64,000 bases of DNA from Rhodoferax sp. BAB1. Lineage in GTDB: Bacteria; Pseudomonadota; Gammaproteobacteria; Burkholderiales; Burkholderiaceae_C. Below are positions 8,900-18,247 of this stretch, piece after piece. Location of the stretch: positions 2,996,001-3,060,000 of the forward strand of contig NZ_CP054424.1 of NCBI RefSeq assembly GCF_013334205.1. Direction: 5' to 3'. The notes below the pieces were generated by a model, which searched no databases, was not told the DNA's origin, and saw only the letters and a program-made list of their open reading frames with translations. Position 1 is the first letter of the stretch; each line of letters opens with the position of its first letter. The translations under genes were made by a program, and so were the position numbers.

Positions 8900-9305
8900 T
8901 CATCCCCGCAACTCCTGCAACAGCGTTCGGCGCATCATCCACAGATTGGACTGCGCGAACAAGGTGTGGAGTTGCTGAGTGTTTTTGTTCAACCCCCGGT
9001 AACGCACCTTCACGTACCCGAATTGGCGCTTGATGAACCGAAAGAGATGCTCCAGTTTAGCCCGCATGCTGGCCTTGAGCTTTTCCGCCTGCTCCATCAG
9101 ATTACCCCAAGGTGTTTGCTTGTGCTGCTTTCGCTTGCCCGGACACATCGCCACGTGCCAGGTCGCGCCGGTGACCTCTTCTCGCTTGTCGGCGCTTTGG
9201 TAGCCCACATCGACAAACACGCCCTGCTCTTCACCATGGAACATGGGCATGGCCCTGGGGCACGTCATTGACGTTGGTGGCCGTTCCAATCAACGTGTGT
9301 ACTAG
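8900..9305 (-). pseudogene. IS5-family transposase remnant, truncated and frameshifted
   Basis: Translation on the minus strand gives the C-terminal part of an IS5-group DDE transposase, including HGEEQGVFVDVGYQ, then GATWHVAMCPGKRK, a RFIKRQFGYVKVRYRGL block with the catalytic-region Glu segment, and the family end LHTLFAQSNLWMMRR. Upstream, in another frame, the expected preceding sequence [17 protein letters not shown] is readable, so a frameshift lies near 9243-9256. Everything further 5' is missing, replaced by fcl. It is therefore a dead fragment of about 400 bp. The fcl reading frame runs into it and stops at a TGA inside the transposase sequence (9265-9267). Confidence 0.85.
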
Positions 9306-10281
9306 CTCCACCTTGTTGCTGTTGCATGTCCTGATATGCCAGGCTCAGGCCCTGCTCGAGCCCGACCCGCGCCTGCCACCCCAGCGCATTCTGGCGCCCC
9401 AAATCCATGAGCTTGCGCGGCGTGCCGTCGGGCTTGCTGCGGTCGTAGCTGATGCGGCCTTCATACCCCACCACGCGCGCCACCGTGGCGGCCAACTCGG
9501 CAATGGTCACATCCGAGCCAAACCCCACATTGATGTGGCTGAGCTGGGGCTGCACCTGGGCCTGGTAGATCTCAGGCGGCAGGTTCATCACAAAGACGCT
9601 GGCGGCGGCCATGTCGTCCACATAGAGAAACTCGCGCCGTGCCGTGCCACTGCCCCAGACGCTCACCTCTTGCGCACCGGCCTGCTTGGCAGCATGGAAG
9701 CGTCGCAGCAGCGCGGGGATGACGTGGCTGTTTTCCGGGTGGTAGTTGTCGCCCGGACCGTAGAGATTGGTGGGCATGACACTGCGATAGTCGCGCCCGT
9801 ACTGGCGGTTGTAGCTTTCGCACAGCTTGATGCCGGCGATCTTGGCAACAGCATAGGGCTCGTTGGTGGGCTCCAACGTGCCGGTCAGCAAGGCGCTTTC
9901 GGCCATGGGCTGCGGCGCCAGCTTGGGATAGATGCAGCTGGAACCGAGAAAAAGCAGTTGCTGCACGCCGTGCACATGGGCGGCATGGATCACATTCGCC
10001 TGCACCATCAGGTTCTCGTAGATGAACTCGGCGGGATAGGTGTTATTCGCATGGATACCACCTACCTTGGCCGCAGCCAGATAAACCCGGCCGGGTTTTT
10101 CCTTGGCAAAGAATTCCTGAACAGCGGACTGGTCTGTCAGATCCAGTTCAGCGTGACTGCGCGTGACAATATTGGCTGCATCAACACCCTGCGCCAGCAG
10201 GGTGCGCACAATAGCGCCACCAACCATTCCGCGATGACCGGCGACATAGATTTTCTCGGGATTGGGCACAGTGGCACTCAC
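9265..10281 (-). CDS. fcl: GDP-L-fucose synthase
   Basis: A 338-aa SDR enzyme that epimerises and reduces GDP-4-keto-6-deoxymannose to GDP-L-fucose. The dinucleotide motif is [11 protein letters not shown] near residue 15, the catalytic Ser segment is GSSCIYP, and the Tyr/Lys pair is in YAVAK. The start overlaps the gmd stop (ATGA at 10278-10281). The last dozen or so residues (from about STHVDWN) are read out of the IS5-family fragment in a different frame from the transposase, so the native C-terminus has been replaced. The conserved core is complete, and activity is plausible but not certain. Confidence 0.88.
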   Translation of the reverse strand: MSATVPNPEKIYVAGHRGMVGGAIVRTLLAQGVDAANIVTRSHAELDLTDQSAVQEFFAKEKPGRVYLAAAKVGGIHANNTYPAEFIYENLMVQANVIHAAHVHGVQQLLFLGSSCIYPKLAPQPMAESALLTGTLEPTNEPYAVAKIAGIKLCESYNRQYGRDYRSVMPTNLYGPGDNYHPENSHVIPALLRRFHAAKQAGAQEVSVWGSGTARREFLYVDDMAAASVFVMNLPPEIYQAQVQPQLSHINVGFGSDVTIAELAATVARVVGYEGRISYDRSKPDGTPRKLMDLGRQNALGWQARVGLEQGLSLAYQDMQQQQGGASTHVDWNGHQRQ

Positions 10282-11423
10282 TTTTCCTTGCTGACCTGAA
10301 CGACATACCCATGCTTTTGGAGCAGCGCATGCTGACGAGCCTGCTCCAGGTCATGAGCCACCATCTCCTGCACCATTTCGTCCAGGGTGATCTGCGGAAT
10401 CCAGCCCAGATCCTGCTTGGCCAGGCCGGGGTCGCCGAGCAGGGTTTCCACCTCGGCAGGGCGAAAGTAGTGGGGGTCGACCCGCACGATGACGTCTCCG
10501 ACCTTCAGGGCCGGTGCCTTGTCGCCCTGGACAGAGGCCACCACGGCCACCTCGTCCACACCCCCGCCCTCGAAGCGCAGCGTGACGCCAAGCTGGGCGG
10601 CGGATTTCTCGATGAACTGGCGCACGCTGTACTGCACGCCGGTGGCGATGACGTAGTCCTTCGGCGCATCCTGCTGCAACATCATCCACTGCATGCGCAC
10701 GTAGTCCTTGGCATGGCCCCAGTCGCGCAGGGCATCCATATTGCCCATGTAGAGGCACTTGTCCAGACCTTGGGCGATGTTGCACAGGCCGCGCGTGATC
10801 TTGCGGGTGACGAAGGTCTCGCCGCGGCGCGGGCTCTCGTGGTTGAACAGGATCCCGTTGCAGGCATACATGCCGTAGGCTTCACGGTAGTTCACCGTGA
10901 TCCAGTAGGCATAGAGCTTGGCCACGCCATAGGGGCTGCGCGGATAGAAAGGTGTTGTTTCTTTCTGCGGAATTTCCTGCACGAGGCCGTAGAGTTCAGA
11001 GGTGCTGGCCTGGTAGAAGCGGGTTTTCTTCTCCAGGCCCAGGATACGGATGGCTTCCAGCAGGCGTAGGGCGCCGATGGCGTCCACGTCAGCCGTGTAT
11101 TCCGGGCTCTCGAAGCTCACGGCCACGTGGCTCTGGGCGCCCAGGTTGTAGACCTCGTCGGGCTGCACCTGCTGCATGATGCGCACCAGGTTGCTGGTGT
11201 CGGTCAGATCGCCATAGTGCAGCACGAAGTTGCGGTGGTCGATGTGCGGGTCCTGGTACAGATGGTCCACCCGCGCCGTGTTGAACAGGCTGGCACGGCG
11301 CTTGATGCCATGCACGATATAGCCTTTGGCGAGCAGGAATTCGGCCAAGTAGGAGCCGTCCTGGCCAGTGATGCCTGTGATGAGGGCAACCTTTGGTGTC
11401 ATGTCATTTACTCGTTTGCTCAT
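10278..11423 (-). CDS. gmd: GDP-mannose 4,6-dehydratase
   Basis: A 381-aa extended SDR that converts GDP-D-mannose to GDP-4-keto-6-deoxymannose. Visible motifs are the NADP-binding [10 protein letters not shown], the active-site TSELYG, and the Tyr/Lys segment YGVAK preceded by PFYPRSP. It acts before Fcl and after ManC in GDP-L-fucose synthesis. The start at 11423 forms an ATGA overlap with the manC stop, which is why it is preferred over an internal ATG at 11402. Length fits the family (about 345-380 aa). Confidence 0.93.
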   Translation of the reverse strand: MSKRVNDMTPKVALITGITGQDGSYLAEFLLAKGYIVHGIKRRASLFNTARVDHLYQDPHIDHRNFVLHYGDLTDTSNLVRIMQQVQPDEVYNLGAQSHVAVSFESPEYTADVDAIGALRLLEAIRILGLEKKTRFYQASTSELYGLVQEIPQKETTPFYPRSPYGVAKLYAYWITVNYREAYGMYACNGILFNHESPRRGETFVTRKITRGLCNIAQGLDKCLYMGNMDALRDWGHAKDYVRMQWMMLQQDAPKDYVIATGVQYSVRQFIEKSAAQLGVTLRFEGGGVDEVAVVASVQGDKAPALKVGDVIVRVDPHYFRPAEVETLLGDPGLAKQDLGWIPQITLDEMVQEMVAHDLEQARQHALLQKHGYVVQVSKEK

Positions 11424-12847
11424 TTACGTCCGTAACTGTCTTCGAAGCGGACGATATCGTCCTCTCCCAGATACGCACCGCTCTGCACCTCGATGATCTC
11501 CAGCGGGACCTTGCCCGGGTTGGCCAGGCGGTGCACCTGGCCGATGGGGATGTAGGTGCTCTGGTTCTCGCTCAACACCATGACCTTGTCGCCGTTGGTC
11601 ACCTCGGCGGTGCCGCTGACCACCACCCAGTGCTCGGCACGGTGGTGGTGTTTCTGCAGCGAGAGCGAGGCGCCGGGCTTGACCATGATGCGCTTGACCT
11701 GGTGGCGGGGCCCGAGGTCGATGCTGTCGTACCAGCCCCAGGGCCGCGCCACACGGCGGTGCTGCACGGCCTGGGTCGCGTCCAGCGTCTCCAGCTTGGC
11801 CACCACTTCCTTGACGGCCTCGGCATGGGACGCATCGGCCACCAGCAGCGCGTCGGGGGTGTCGATGACCAGCAAGCCCCGGGTGCCCAGGGCCACCACG
11901 GGGCGCTGGCCACCCGCATGGATGTAGGTGTCTTGCGCGCGCAGGTGGTGGGCATGCTGCACCTCGCCGCCCGCACGGTTGCCGTCGGCGTCCGGCTCGG
12001 CCAGTTGCGCCACGGCATTCCAGCTGCCCACGTCGCTCCAGACGCCGGCAAAGGGATAGACGCTGACGTTGCCGGCGCGCTCCATCACGGCGTAGTCGAT
12101 GGACTGGCTGCGGCAGCCCGCGAAAACCTGCGCATCGGGGCGCAGGAACAGGCCGTCGCGCTGCGGTTGCTGCATGGCCTGGCGACAGACATCCAGGATA
12201 TCGGGCGCATGGACTTGCAGCGCGTCGAGCAGCGCTTGTGCACGCATCAGGAAAATGCCGGCATTCCAGAGGTACTGGCCACTGGCCAGGAACTCAAGCG
12301 CCTTGTCCTGCGCGGGCTTCTCGACGAAACGGGCCACCTCGAAGCCGGCGCCGGTCGCTGCGCCCTTCTGGATGTAGCCGTAGGCCGTACTGGGAAAGCT
12401 GGGCAGCACGCCGAAGGTCACCAGCCGGCCGGCCTGTGCCGCCGGGGCCGCGCCCTGCACCATGGCGCAAAAGGCCTGGGCGTCGGGGATGTGGTGATCG
12501 GCCGGGCAGAAGAGCAGCAGCGCATCGGTGGGTGCCGCCAGCGCGGCCAGGGCCATGGCGGCGGCCGTGTTCCTGGCCTGCGGCTCGAGGATCTGCCGGA
12601 CAGACAGGCCGGCTTGCGTCGCCACGTCAGCCACCAGGAAACGATGCTCTTCGGCCGCCACGCAGGTGATGGCCTCTGCCTGGCCCCGGGCCAGGGGCGC
12701 CACACGCTCCAGCGTCAGCTGCAGCAGGGACTTCTCGCCGATCAGCGGAATGAACTGCTTGGGGAAAGCCTTGCGCGACAGCGGCCACAGCCGCGTGCCG
12801 CTACCGCCGCAAAGAATGACCGGGCGGATCGAAAAAACTGCCGTCAT
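11420..12847 (-). CDS. manC: Bifunctional mannose-1-phosphate guanylyltransferase / mannose-6-phosphate isomerase
   Basis: A 475-aa type II PMI-GMP enzyme. The N-terminal nucleotidyltransferase begins with [20 protein letters not shown], and the C-terminal ~110 residues form the cupin isomerase domain ([12 protein letters not shown], then [19 protein letters not shown] with metal-binding histidines). It supplies GDP-mannose to Gmd. The ATG at 12847 overlaps the rfbC stop (ATGA); the reading frame stays open upstream to 13060, but that extension is a shadow of rfbC. No phosphomannomutase gene is present in this window. Confidence 0.92.
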   Translation of the reverse strand: MTAVFSIRPVILCGGSGTRLWPLSRKAFPKQFIPLIGEKSLLQLTLERVAPLARGQAEAITCVAAEEHRFLVADVATQAGLSVRQILEPQARNTAAAMALAALAAPTDALLLFCPADHHIPDAQAFCAMVQGAAPAAQAGRLVTFGVLPSFPSTAYGYIQKGAATGAGFEVARFVEKPAQDKALEFLASGQYLWNAGIFLMRAQALLDALQVHAPDILDVCRQAMQQPQRDGLFLRPDAQVFAGCRSQSIDYAVMERAGNVSVYPFAGVWSDVGSWNAVAQLAEPDADGNRAGGEVQHAHHLRAQDTYIHAGGQRPVVALGTRGLLVIDTPDALLVADASHAEAVKEVVAKLETLDATQAVQHRRVARPWGWYDSIDLGPRHQVKRIMVKPGASLSLQKHHHRAEHWVVVSGTAEVTNGDKVMVLSENQSTYIPIGQVHRLANPGKVPLEIIEVQSGAYLGEDDIVRFEDSYGRK

Positions 12848-13389
12848 GCGTATACCTCGGCTTGCGCCAACAACTTGCCTTGCTGATCCTTGCCGGAGAG
12901 CTGCGGAGGACCACCGACAGGCCACTCGATGCCTATGGCCGGATCGTTCCAGGCGATGCAACGCTCGTGCTCGGGCGCGTAGTAATCGGTGGTCTTGTAG
13001 AGGAAGTCGGCCGACTCGCTGGTGACCAGGAAGCCGTGTGCAAAGCCGGGTGGCACCCACAACTGGCGGTGGTTGTGCTCGCTCAGTTCCACCCCCACCC
13101 AGCGGCCGAAGGTAGGTGAGGATTTGCGCAGGTCTACCGCCACGTCAAAGACGCTGCCGCGCACCACACGCACCAGCTTGCCCTGCGACTGCTGCAGCTG
13201 ATAGTGCAGGCCGCGCAACACCCCCTTGGCGCTGCGGCTGTGGTTGTCCTGCACAAAACGCTGTGTCACGCCCGTGGCCTGGGCGAAAGCACGCTCGTTG
13301 AAGCTCTCGAAGAAAAAGCCCCGTGCGTCGCCGAACACCTTGGGTTCGATGATCAGCACATCGGGGATCGCGCCAGGGATGACTTGCAT
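12844..13389 (-). CDS. rfbC: dTDP-4-dehydrorhamnose 3,5-epimerase
   Basis: A 181-aa cupin-fold epimerase of the dTDP-L-rhamnose pathway. Family landmarks are GFFFESFNERAF near the N-terminus, RGLHYQ containing the catalytic His, and VRVVRGSVFDVAVDLR. Length matches RfbC. It follows rfbA by 14 bases and overlaps manC by ATGA, so the rhamnose and fucose sets form one transcript. Confidence 0.94.
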   Translation of the reverse strand: MQVIPGAIPDVLIIEPKVFGDARGFFFESFNERAFAQATGVTQRFVQDNHSRSAKGVLRGLHYQLQQSQGKLVRVVRGSVFDVAVDLRKSSPTFGRWVGVELSEHNHRQLWVPPGFAHGFLVTSESADFLYKTTDYYAPEHERCIAWNDPAIGIEWPVGGPPQLSGKDQQGKLLAQAEVYA

Positions 13390-13403
13390 GGTGTTTGACC
13401 CGC

Positions 13404-14291
13404 TCAGGCGAGGCGCTTTTCCTTCAACAGGCGCTGCAGGTACTGCCCGTAGCCGTTCTTGGCCAGCGGCTGCGCCAGCCTCTCCAGCTGGGCATCATCG
13501 ATCCAGCCATGGCGCCAGGCGATCTCTTCCGGGCAGGCGATCTTCAGGCCCTGGCGGTGTTCCAGCGTGGCGATGAACTGGCTGGCCTCCAGCAGGCTGT
13601 CATGGGTGCCGGTATCCAGCCAGGCGTAACCGCGCCCCATCATCTGCACGCTGAGCTGGCCGCGGTCCAGGTACATCTGGTTGACCGTCGTGATCTCCAG
13701 TTCGCCGCGGGCGCTGGGCTTGACGGCCTTGGCGATGTCCACCACCTGCTGGTCGTAGAAATACAGGCCGGTGACGGCGTAGTTGCTCTTCGGGACCTTG
13801 GGCTTTTCCTCGATGCTGCTGGCCTGGCCCCGTGCATCGAAGGCCACCACGCCGTAGCGCTCGGGGTCGGTCACGTGATAGGCAAAGACGGTGGCGCCGC
13901 TCGTCTTCGCATCGGCGGCGCCCAGCAGTCCGTGGAAGTCGTGGCCGTAGTAGATGTTGTCGCCCAGCACCAGCGCGCTCGGGCTGTTGCCCACGAAATG
14001 CTCGCCGATGATGAAGGCCTGCGCCAAGCCGTCCGGACTGGGCTGCACGGCGTATTGCAGGTTCAGCCCCCACTGGCTGCCGTCGCCCAGCAACTGCTCG
14101 AAGCGCGGCGTGTCCTGCGGCGTGCTGATGAGCAGGATGTCGCGCATGCCCGCCAGCATCAGCGTGGTGAGCGGGTAATACACCATGGGCTTGTCGTAGA
14201 CCGGCAGCAGCTGTTTGCTGATGGCCAGGGTGGCCGGGTGCAGCCGGGTGCCGGAGCCACCAGCCAGGATGATGCCCTTGCGTTGTGTCAT
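13404..14291 (-). CDS. rfbA: Glucose-1-phosphate thymidylyltransferase
   Basis: A 295-aa enzyme making dTDP-glucose from dTTP and glucose-1-phosphate. It begins [20 protein letters not shown], with the nucleotide-binding GGSGTRL at residues 11-17, followed by [16 protein letters not shown], which is nearly invariant in RfbA. Length is typical. The gene sits between rfbD (20-base gap) and rfbC (14-base gap). Confidence 0.95.
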   Translation of the reverse strand: MTQRKGIILAGGSGTRLHPATLAISKQLLPVYDKPMVYYPLTTLMLAGMRDILLISTPQDTPRFEQLLGDGSQWGLNLQYAVQPSPDGLAQAFIIGEHFVGNSPSALVLGDNIYYGHDFHGLLGAADAKTSGATVFAYHVTDPERYGVVAFDARGQASSIEEKPKVPKSNYAVTGLYFYDQQVVDIAKAVKPSARGELEITTVNQMYLDRGQLSVQMMGRGYAWLDTGTHDSLLEASQFIATLEHRQGLKIACPEEIAWRHGWIDDAQLERLAQPLAKNGYGQYLQRLLKEKRLA

Positions 14292-14311
14292 GGTCGTTAT
14301 CTCAGAGTGCG

Positions 14312-15208
14312 TCAGAGGGTTTCTGCCAGCATGCGCCTCACCCCGTCCTGCCAGTGCGGCAGCGTCAGGCCGAAGGTGTTTTGCAGCAGCGTGGTGTCCA
14401 AGCGTGAATTGTGCGGCCGTTTGGCCGGTGTCGGATAGGCCGCGGTCGGGATCGGTTTGACCTGCTCCGGCCCCGCCTTCAGGGCCATGCCGGCCTCTTG
14501 CGCCTGCTGCAGCACGAAGCGTGCATAACCGTGCCAGCTGGTCTCGCCCGCCGCCGCCACATGGTAGACCCCCGAAGGCGTCAGGTCGTTGCGCCGCATG
14601 GGGGGCAACACATGGCGGATGGCATGGGCCGTCACGTCGGCCAGCAGATCGGCCCCGGTGGGCGCGCCGATCTGGTCGTCGATCACCGTGAGCTGCTCAC
14701 GCTCGCCTGCCAGGCGCAGCATGGTCTTGGCGAAATTGCCGCCACGTGCGCCGTAGACCCAGCTGGTCCGAAAGACCAGGTGCTGACAGCCGCTGGCGGC
14801 GATCATCTGTTCACCTTCGAGCTTGGTGCGACCGTAGACGCTCAGGGGCGCCGTGGCATCGGTTTCTTTCCAGGGCCGGTTGCCGCTGCCATCGAATACA
14901 TAGTCGGTGCTGTAGTGGACGAGCCAGGCCCCCAGTTGGCGCGCCTCCTGCGCCAGCAACTGCGGCGCGAGTGCGTTGATGGCGCGCGCCAGGTCAGGCT
15001 CGCTCTCGGCCTTGTCGACGGCCGTGTGCGCCGCCGCATTGACGATCACCTGCGGCTGCACGCTGCGCACGGTCTGCGCCAGCCCCGCCAGATCGCTGAG
15101 GTCGCCGACCCCTTGGCGGTCCAGCGCCACCACCTCGCCCAGCACGGCCAGGGAACGCTGCAGTTCCCAGCCGACCTGGCCGTTCTTGCCGAGCAGAAGA
15201 ATTTTCAT
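14312..15208 (-). CDS. rfbD: dTDP-4-dehydrorhamnose reductase
   Basis: A 298-aa SDR that performs the final reduction to dTDP-L-rhamnose. Motifs are [10 protein letters not shown] near the N-terminus, YSTDYVFDG, and the Tyr-x-x-x-Lys segment [10 protein letters not shown]. The ATG at 15208 overlaps the rfbB stop (ATGA); a longer frame to 15469 only reads through rfbB. Typical length for the family. Confidence 0.94.
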   Translation of the reverse strand: MKILLLGKNGQVGWELQRSLAVLGEVVALDRQGVGDLSDLAGLAQTVRSVQPQVIVNAAAHTAVDKAESEPDLARAINALAPQLLAQEARQLGAWLVHYSTDYVFDGSGNRPWKETDATAPLSVYGRTKLEGEQMIAASGCQHLVFRTSWVYGARGGNFAKTMLRLAGEREQLTVIDDQIGAPTGADLLADVTAHAIRHVLPPMRRNDLTPSGVYHVAAAGETSWHGYARFVLQQAQEAGMALKAGPEQVKPIPTAAYPTPAKRPHNSRLDTTLLQNTFGLTLPHWQDGVRRMLAETL

Positions 15209-16260
15209 TGGTACTGTTTGCTGACCCAGTCGCGGTAGGCGCCAGACAACACGTGCGCCACCCAGTCCGGATGCTCCAGGTACCACGCCACGGTCTTGCG
15301 GATGCCGGTCTCGAAGGTCTCGGCCGGCTTCCAGCCCAGCGCCTGCTCCAGCTTGCGCGCATCGATGGCGTAGCGCCGGTCGTGGCCGGGGCGGTCCTTC
15401 ACGTAAGTGATCTGCTCGCGGTAGCTCTTGCCATCGGTGCGCGGGCGCAGTTCGTCCAGCAGCGCGCACAGTGTCATCACGATCTCGATGTTGGGCTTCT
15501 CGTTCCAGCCGCCCACGTTGTAGACCTCGCCCAGCTGGCCGGCGGCCAGCACGCGGCGGATGGCGCTGCAGTGGTCCTTGACGTAAAGCCAGTCGCGGAT
15601 CTGCATGCCATCGCCGTACACCGGCAGGGGCTTGCCCGCCAGGGCGTTGACGATCATCAACGGGATGAGCTTTTCGGGGAAGTGGTAGGGGCCGTAGTTG
15701 TTGGAACAGTTGGTGGTGAGCACCGGCAGGCCGTAGGTGTGGTGGTAGGCGCGCACCAGGTGGTCGCTGGCGGCCTTGCTGGCGCTGTAGGGGCTGTTGG
15801 GCTCGTAGCGGTGGAGTTCGGTGAAGGCCGGCTCCCCGGGGGCCAGCGAACCGTAGACCTCGTCCGTGGACACGTGCAGGAAGCGGAAGGCGGCCTTGCC
15901 CGCCGCGTCCAGCCCACCCCAGTGGGCCCGCACGGCCTCCAGCAGGCGGAAGCTGCCGACAATATTGGTCTGGATGAAGTCCTCCGGGCCGTGGATGGAG
16001 CGGTCCACATGCGATTCGGCGGCGAAGTTGATGACAGCGCGCGGCCGGTGCTCGGCCAGCAGGCGCGCCACCAGGGCGCCGTCGGCGATGTCTCCCTGGA
16101 TAAAGACGTGGCGCGGGTCGCCTTGCAGCGAAGCCAGGTTTTCCAGATTGCCGGCGTAGGTGAGCTTGTCGAGGTTGAGCACCGGCTCATCGCTCTGAGC
16201 CAGCCAGTCCAGCACGAAATTGGCACCGATAAAACCGGCGCCGCCAGTGACAAGAATCAT
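15205..16260 (-). CDS. rfbB: dTDP-glucose 4,6-dehydratase
   Basis: A 351-aa extended SDR and the first gene of the glycan-precursor transcript. It starts [19 protein letters not shown] with the NAD-binding GGAGFIG, and has STDEVYGS and YSASKAASD in the active site. The start at 16260 has a good Shine-Dalgarno (AGGGGA) a few bases upstream. The frame remains open to 17502, but that extension runs through the phasin gene on the other strand and is not coding. The pathway order rfbB-D-A-C is complete. Confidence 0.95.
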   Translation of the reverse strand: MILVTGGAGFIGANFVLDWLAQSDEPVLNLDKLTYAGNLENLASLQGDPRHVFIQGDIADGALVARLLAEHRPRAVINFAAESHVDRSIHGPEDFIQTNIVGSFRLLEAVRAHWGGLDAAGKAAFRFLHVSTDEVYGSLAPGEPAFTELHRYEPNSPYSASKAASDHLVRAYHHTYGLPVLTTNCSNNYGPYHFPEKLIPLMIVNALAGKPLPVYGDGMQIRDWLYVKDHCSAIRRVLAAGQLGEVYNVGGWNEKPNIEIVMTLCALLDELRPRTDGKSYREQITYVKDRPGHDRRYAIDARKLEQALGWKPAETFETGIRKTVAWYLEHPDWVAHVLSGAYRDWVSKQYQ

Positions 16261-16428
16261 GGAATCCCCTGTGGCCCGGTGGACCCGCTTCAGGCCGGCC
16301 CCAGGCTGTATGTGAACGCTTAAGTTTATCGCATGGGCCCCTGCCAACACCTGCCGCCCGGGCACTGGCGCACCGGCCTGACTGGGCGTACAGTCCCGTT
16401 CATACCGGCTTTTCAGGAGTACCGCACC
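16261..16428. promoter_or_regulatory. Divergent promoter region between rfbB and the phasin gene
   Basis: The 168-base gap must carry the promoter of the rfb-manC-gmd-fcl transcript (minus) and that of the phasin gene (plus). On the minus strand TAAACT (16328-16323) is a possible -10 element about 60 bases before rfbB. On the plus strand AGGAG at 16414-16418 is the phasin ribosome-binding site. Exact promoter elements are uncertain. Confidence 0.4.
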
Positions 16429-16917
16429 ATGAGCAGCAAATCGACCTCGCGCAGCGCCCCCCCGCCCTCCTCCGAAACCGATTCTGTGCGCGACTCGGCG
16501 CACCAGATCTGGCTGGCCGGCCTGGGCGCCTTCACCAAGGCGCAGCAGGAAGGCGGCAAGGTCTTCGACGCCCTGGTGCAGGAAGGCCTGACCATGCAGC
16601 GCAAGGCCCAGACCACGGCCGAGGCCAAGCTCAATGAGGCCAGCCAGAAGATCAGCAGCATGGCCCAGGATCTCGGTACCCGTGCCACCGGCCAGTGGGA
16701 CAAGCTCGAAGGCCTGTTCGAGGACCGTGTGGCCCGTGCCCTGGAACGCCTGGGCATCCCCTCGGCCCGCGACGTGCAGCATCTGAATGCGCGTCTGGCC
16801 GAGCTGGAAAAGCAGTTGCAGGCCCGCCCGGCGCGCAGCACTCCGGCCAGGAAGGCCGCTCCCGCCAAAAAGGCGGCCCCTGCGAAAAAAGCGGCTGCGC
16901 GCAAGAAAGCCGGCTGA
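16429..16917 (+). CDS. Phasin-family polyhydroxyalkanoate granule protein with lysine/alanine-rich tail
   Basis: A 162-aa protein. Residues about 20-120 resemble PhaI/PhaF-type granule-associated proteins: [27 protein letters not shown] is followed by a helical, coiled-coil-prone segment. The C-terminus is a histone H1-like string of APAKKA repeats, as in PhaF, which binds both PHA granules and DNA. The start at 16429 is set by AGGAG 10 bases upstream. The TetR regulator follows 12 bases downstream, and an acyl-CoA-binding protein and a PHA-system protein are next, so this is a PHA-related group. The quoted motif is split here for length; the family call is firm and the DNA-binding role of the tail is inference. 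Confidence 0.82.
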   Translation: MSSKSTSRSAPPPSSETDSVRDSAHQIWLAGLGAFTKAQQEGGKVFDALVQEGLTMQRKAQTTAEAKLNEASQKISSMAQDLGTRATGQWDKLEGLFEDRVARALERLGIPSARDVQHLNARLAELEKQLQARPARSTPARKAAPAKKAAPAKKAAARKKAG

Positions 16918-16929
16918 CAGGGCTGGCCG

Positions 16930-17610
16930 ATGGCCAAAAAGGCGCCACGCCGCACCGCCCAGCGCATCCAGGAGGCGGCGCTGGCGCTGTTCAACCGCTA
17001 TGGCGAGCCCAACGTCTCCACCACCCAGATTGCCGGCGAACTGGGCATCAGCCCGGGCAACCTCTACTACCACTACCCGGCCAAGGATGGCCTGGTCAAC
17101 GCCCTGTTCGAGCAGTACGAACAGGCCCTGGCCGGCCTGCTGCCGGCCGCCGGGGACGTGCGCGACGTGGAGGGCGCCTGGTTTTTCATGCACAGCCTGT
17201 TCGAGCGCATCTGGGACTACCGCTTCCTCTACCGCGACCTCAACCTGCTGCTCAGCCGCAACCGCCGGCTCGAAGCCGGCATCCAGCAGGCCCTGCACGA
17301 CCAGACCGTGGCGCTGAGCACCCTGCTGGCCCGGCTGCAGGGCAGCGGCGCCCTGCAGATCGCGGCCGAGGATGCGGCCGGCCTGGCCACGCGCCAGGTC
17401 GTGCTGCTGAGCTACTGGCTGAGTTTCGAGTACGCGCTGGACCCGCGCCACGCGCTGGAGCCCGAAGGCCTGCAGGCTGCCGTGCTGCGCGGCGCCGGGC
17501 ATGCGCTCGGTTTGCTGCTACCCTATCTGGTTCCCGCGCAGCAGGCCTATCTGCGCCAACTGCTGCGCGCTTACCACCCCACAGAGAACCCCGGAGCCTC
17601 ACATGAGTGA
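16930..17610 (+). CDS. TetR-family transcriptional regulator
   Basis: A 226-aa protein with an N-terminal TetR helix-turn-helix at about residues 10-60 ([14 protein letters not shown], then [19 protein letters not shown]). The ligand-binding C-terminal part is unassigned. It lies 12 bases after the phasin gene and overlaps the acyl-CoA-binding protein gene by 8 bases, so it is cotranscribed with them. Regulation of PHA or acyl-CoA metabolism is a reasonable guess from position only. No operator could be identified. Confidence 0.85.
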   Translation: MAKKAPRRTAQRIQEAALALFNRYGEPNVSTTQIAGELGISPGNLYYHYPAKDGLVNALFEQYEQALAGLLPAAGDVRDVEGAWFFMHSLFERIWDYRFLYRDLNLLLSRNRRLEAGIQQALHDQTVALSTLLARLQGSGALQIAAEDAAGLATRQVVLLSYWLSFEYALDPRHALEPEGLQAAVLRGAGHALGLLLPYLVPAQQAYLRQLLRAYHPTENPGASHE

Positions 17611-17857
17611 CCTGAAAGCCCGTTTCGAAGCCGCTGTCGCCGCTTCCAAAGACCTGAGCGAGCGTCCCGACAACATGACCCTGCTCAAGATCTACGCCCT
17701 GTACAAGCAGGCCAGCGCCGGCGCGCCGACCGATCCGCGCCCCGGTTTTTCCGACATGGTGGGCCGCGCCAAGTGGGACGCCTGGAACGCCCTCAAGGAC
17801 AAGAGCCAGGACGAGGCCATGCAGGACTACATCGACCTGATCGAATCGCTGAGCTGA
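17603..17857 (+). CDS. Acyl-CoA-binding protein (ACBP family)
   Basis: An 84-aa protein matching the ACBP family: LLKIYALYKQAS is followed by the PGFSDMVGRAKWDAWNAL segment, containing the residues that hold the CoA phosphate and the acyl chain. It would buffer long-chain acyl-CoA esters in the cytoplasm. The ATG at 17603 overlaps the end of the TetR gene by 8 bases, which suggests coupled translation. A T-rich hairpin follows directly. Confidence 0.92.
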   Translation: MSDLKARFEAAVAASKDLSERPDNMTLLKIYALYKQASAGAPTDPRPGFSDMVGRAKWDAWNALKDKSQDEAMQDYIDLIESLS

Positions 17858-17860
17858 TCC

Positions 17861-17892
17861 GGCCTGCGCCCTAGCTGGCGCGGCCTTTTTTT
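17861..17892 (+). terminator. Intrinsic terminator after the phasin-tetR-ACBP transcript
   Basis: GGCC-TGCGCC, a CTAGCT loop, GGCGC-GGCC and a run of seven T form a rho-independent terminator right behind the ACBP stop. It overlaps the 3' end of the converging PHA-system gene. Confidence 0.7.
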
Positions 17893-18215
17893 CCCGTCGA
17901 CCCCGGCTGGCCCAGGGGGTCCTGGCCCGAAGCCAGCAACTCGTCGAGGTAGCTGGTGATGCCGGCCTCGATGCGGTCCTTGAAGGCCGCCACCAGCAAA
18001 CCCAGCCTGGCGTCGAGTTCGAAGCGATCCCTGGTCACGAGCAGGGTGCCCGTGACGCCAGCGCGCTTGAAGTGGATCCGGTCGCCGTCACGGGCCGTCT
18101 CGCTGGTGCAGGTCATGTCCAGCCTGTCCTCCACCTGCGTCATCCAGCCCTGGGCGATCTTGCGCGCGGCCGCCAGTCCGAGCGCGTGTTCCCTCACCAT
18201 GTGGACATCTGCCAT
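17871..18215 (-). CDS. Polyhydroxyalkanoic-acid-system family protein
   Basis: A 114-aa protein resembling the small PHA granule region family (PHA_gran_rgn): HMVREHALGLAAARKIAQGW at the N-terminus and an MTCTSETARDGDRIHFKRAG middle part. The exact biochemical role of the family is unknown; it is usually found beside phasin and PHA genes, as here. The ATG at 18215 has AAGGAAG 6-8 bases upstream. The frame extends to 18356 but the extra part is a shadow of the CaiB gene. It converges on the ACBP gene. Confidence 0.75.
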   Translation of the reverse strand: MADVHMVREHALGLAAARKIAQGWMTQVEDRLDMTCTSETARDGDRIHFKRAGVTGTLLVTRDRFELDARLGLLVAAFKDRIEAGITSYLDELLASGQDPLGQPGSTGKKGRAS

Positions 18216-18247
18216 CGCCGCTTCCTTGAAGCCTCCGTGGGCGCCCG

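Noticed and set aside
8709..8942. A 77-codon minus-strand frame before the flippase gene
   Set aside because: It spans IS-derived and intergenic DNA, has no family features and overlaps the flippase start.
9265..9300. The possibility that the fcl C-terminus is native and the transposase merely overlaps it
   Set aside because: The transposase block TATNVNDV is read through the same bases and matches the IS5 family well, so the IS is the older reading; fcl is the intruder or was truncated there.
8717..9305. An intact insertion sequence
   Set aside because: Only the 3' part of the transposase is left, with a frameshift, and no pair of terminal inverted repeats or target duplication could be found.
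16830..16914. Repeated GCCAAAAAGGC-like units that look like a short tandem repeat or mini-CRISPR
   Set aside because: They encode the APAKKA repeats of the phasin tail; there are no spacers and no cas genes.
16261..17502. Long open frame upstream of rfbB on the minus strand
   Set aside because: It is the antisense shadow of the phasin and TetR genes; rfbB has a normal start and ribosome-binding site at 16260.
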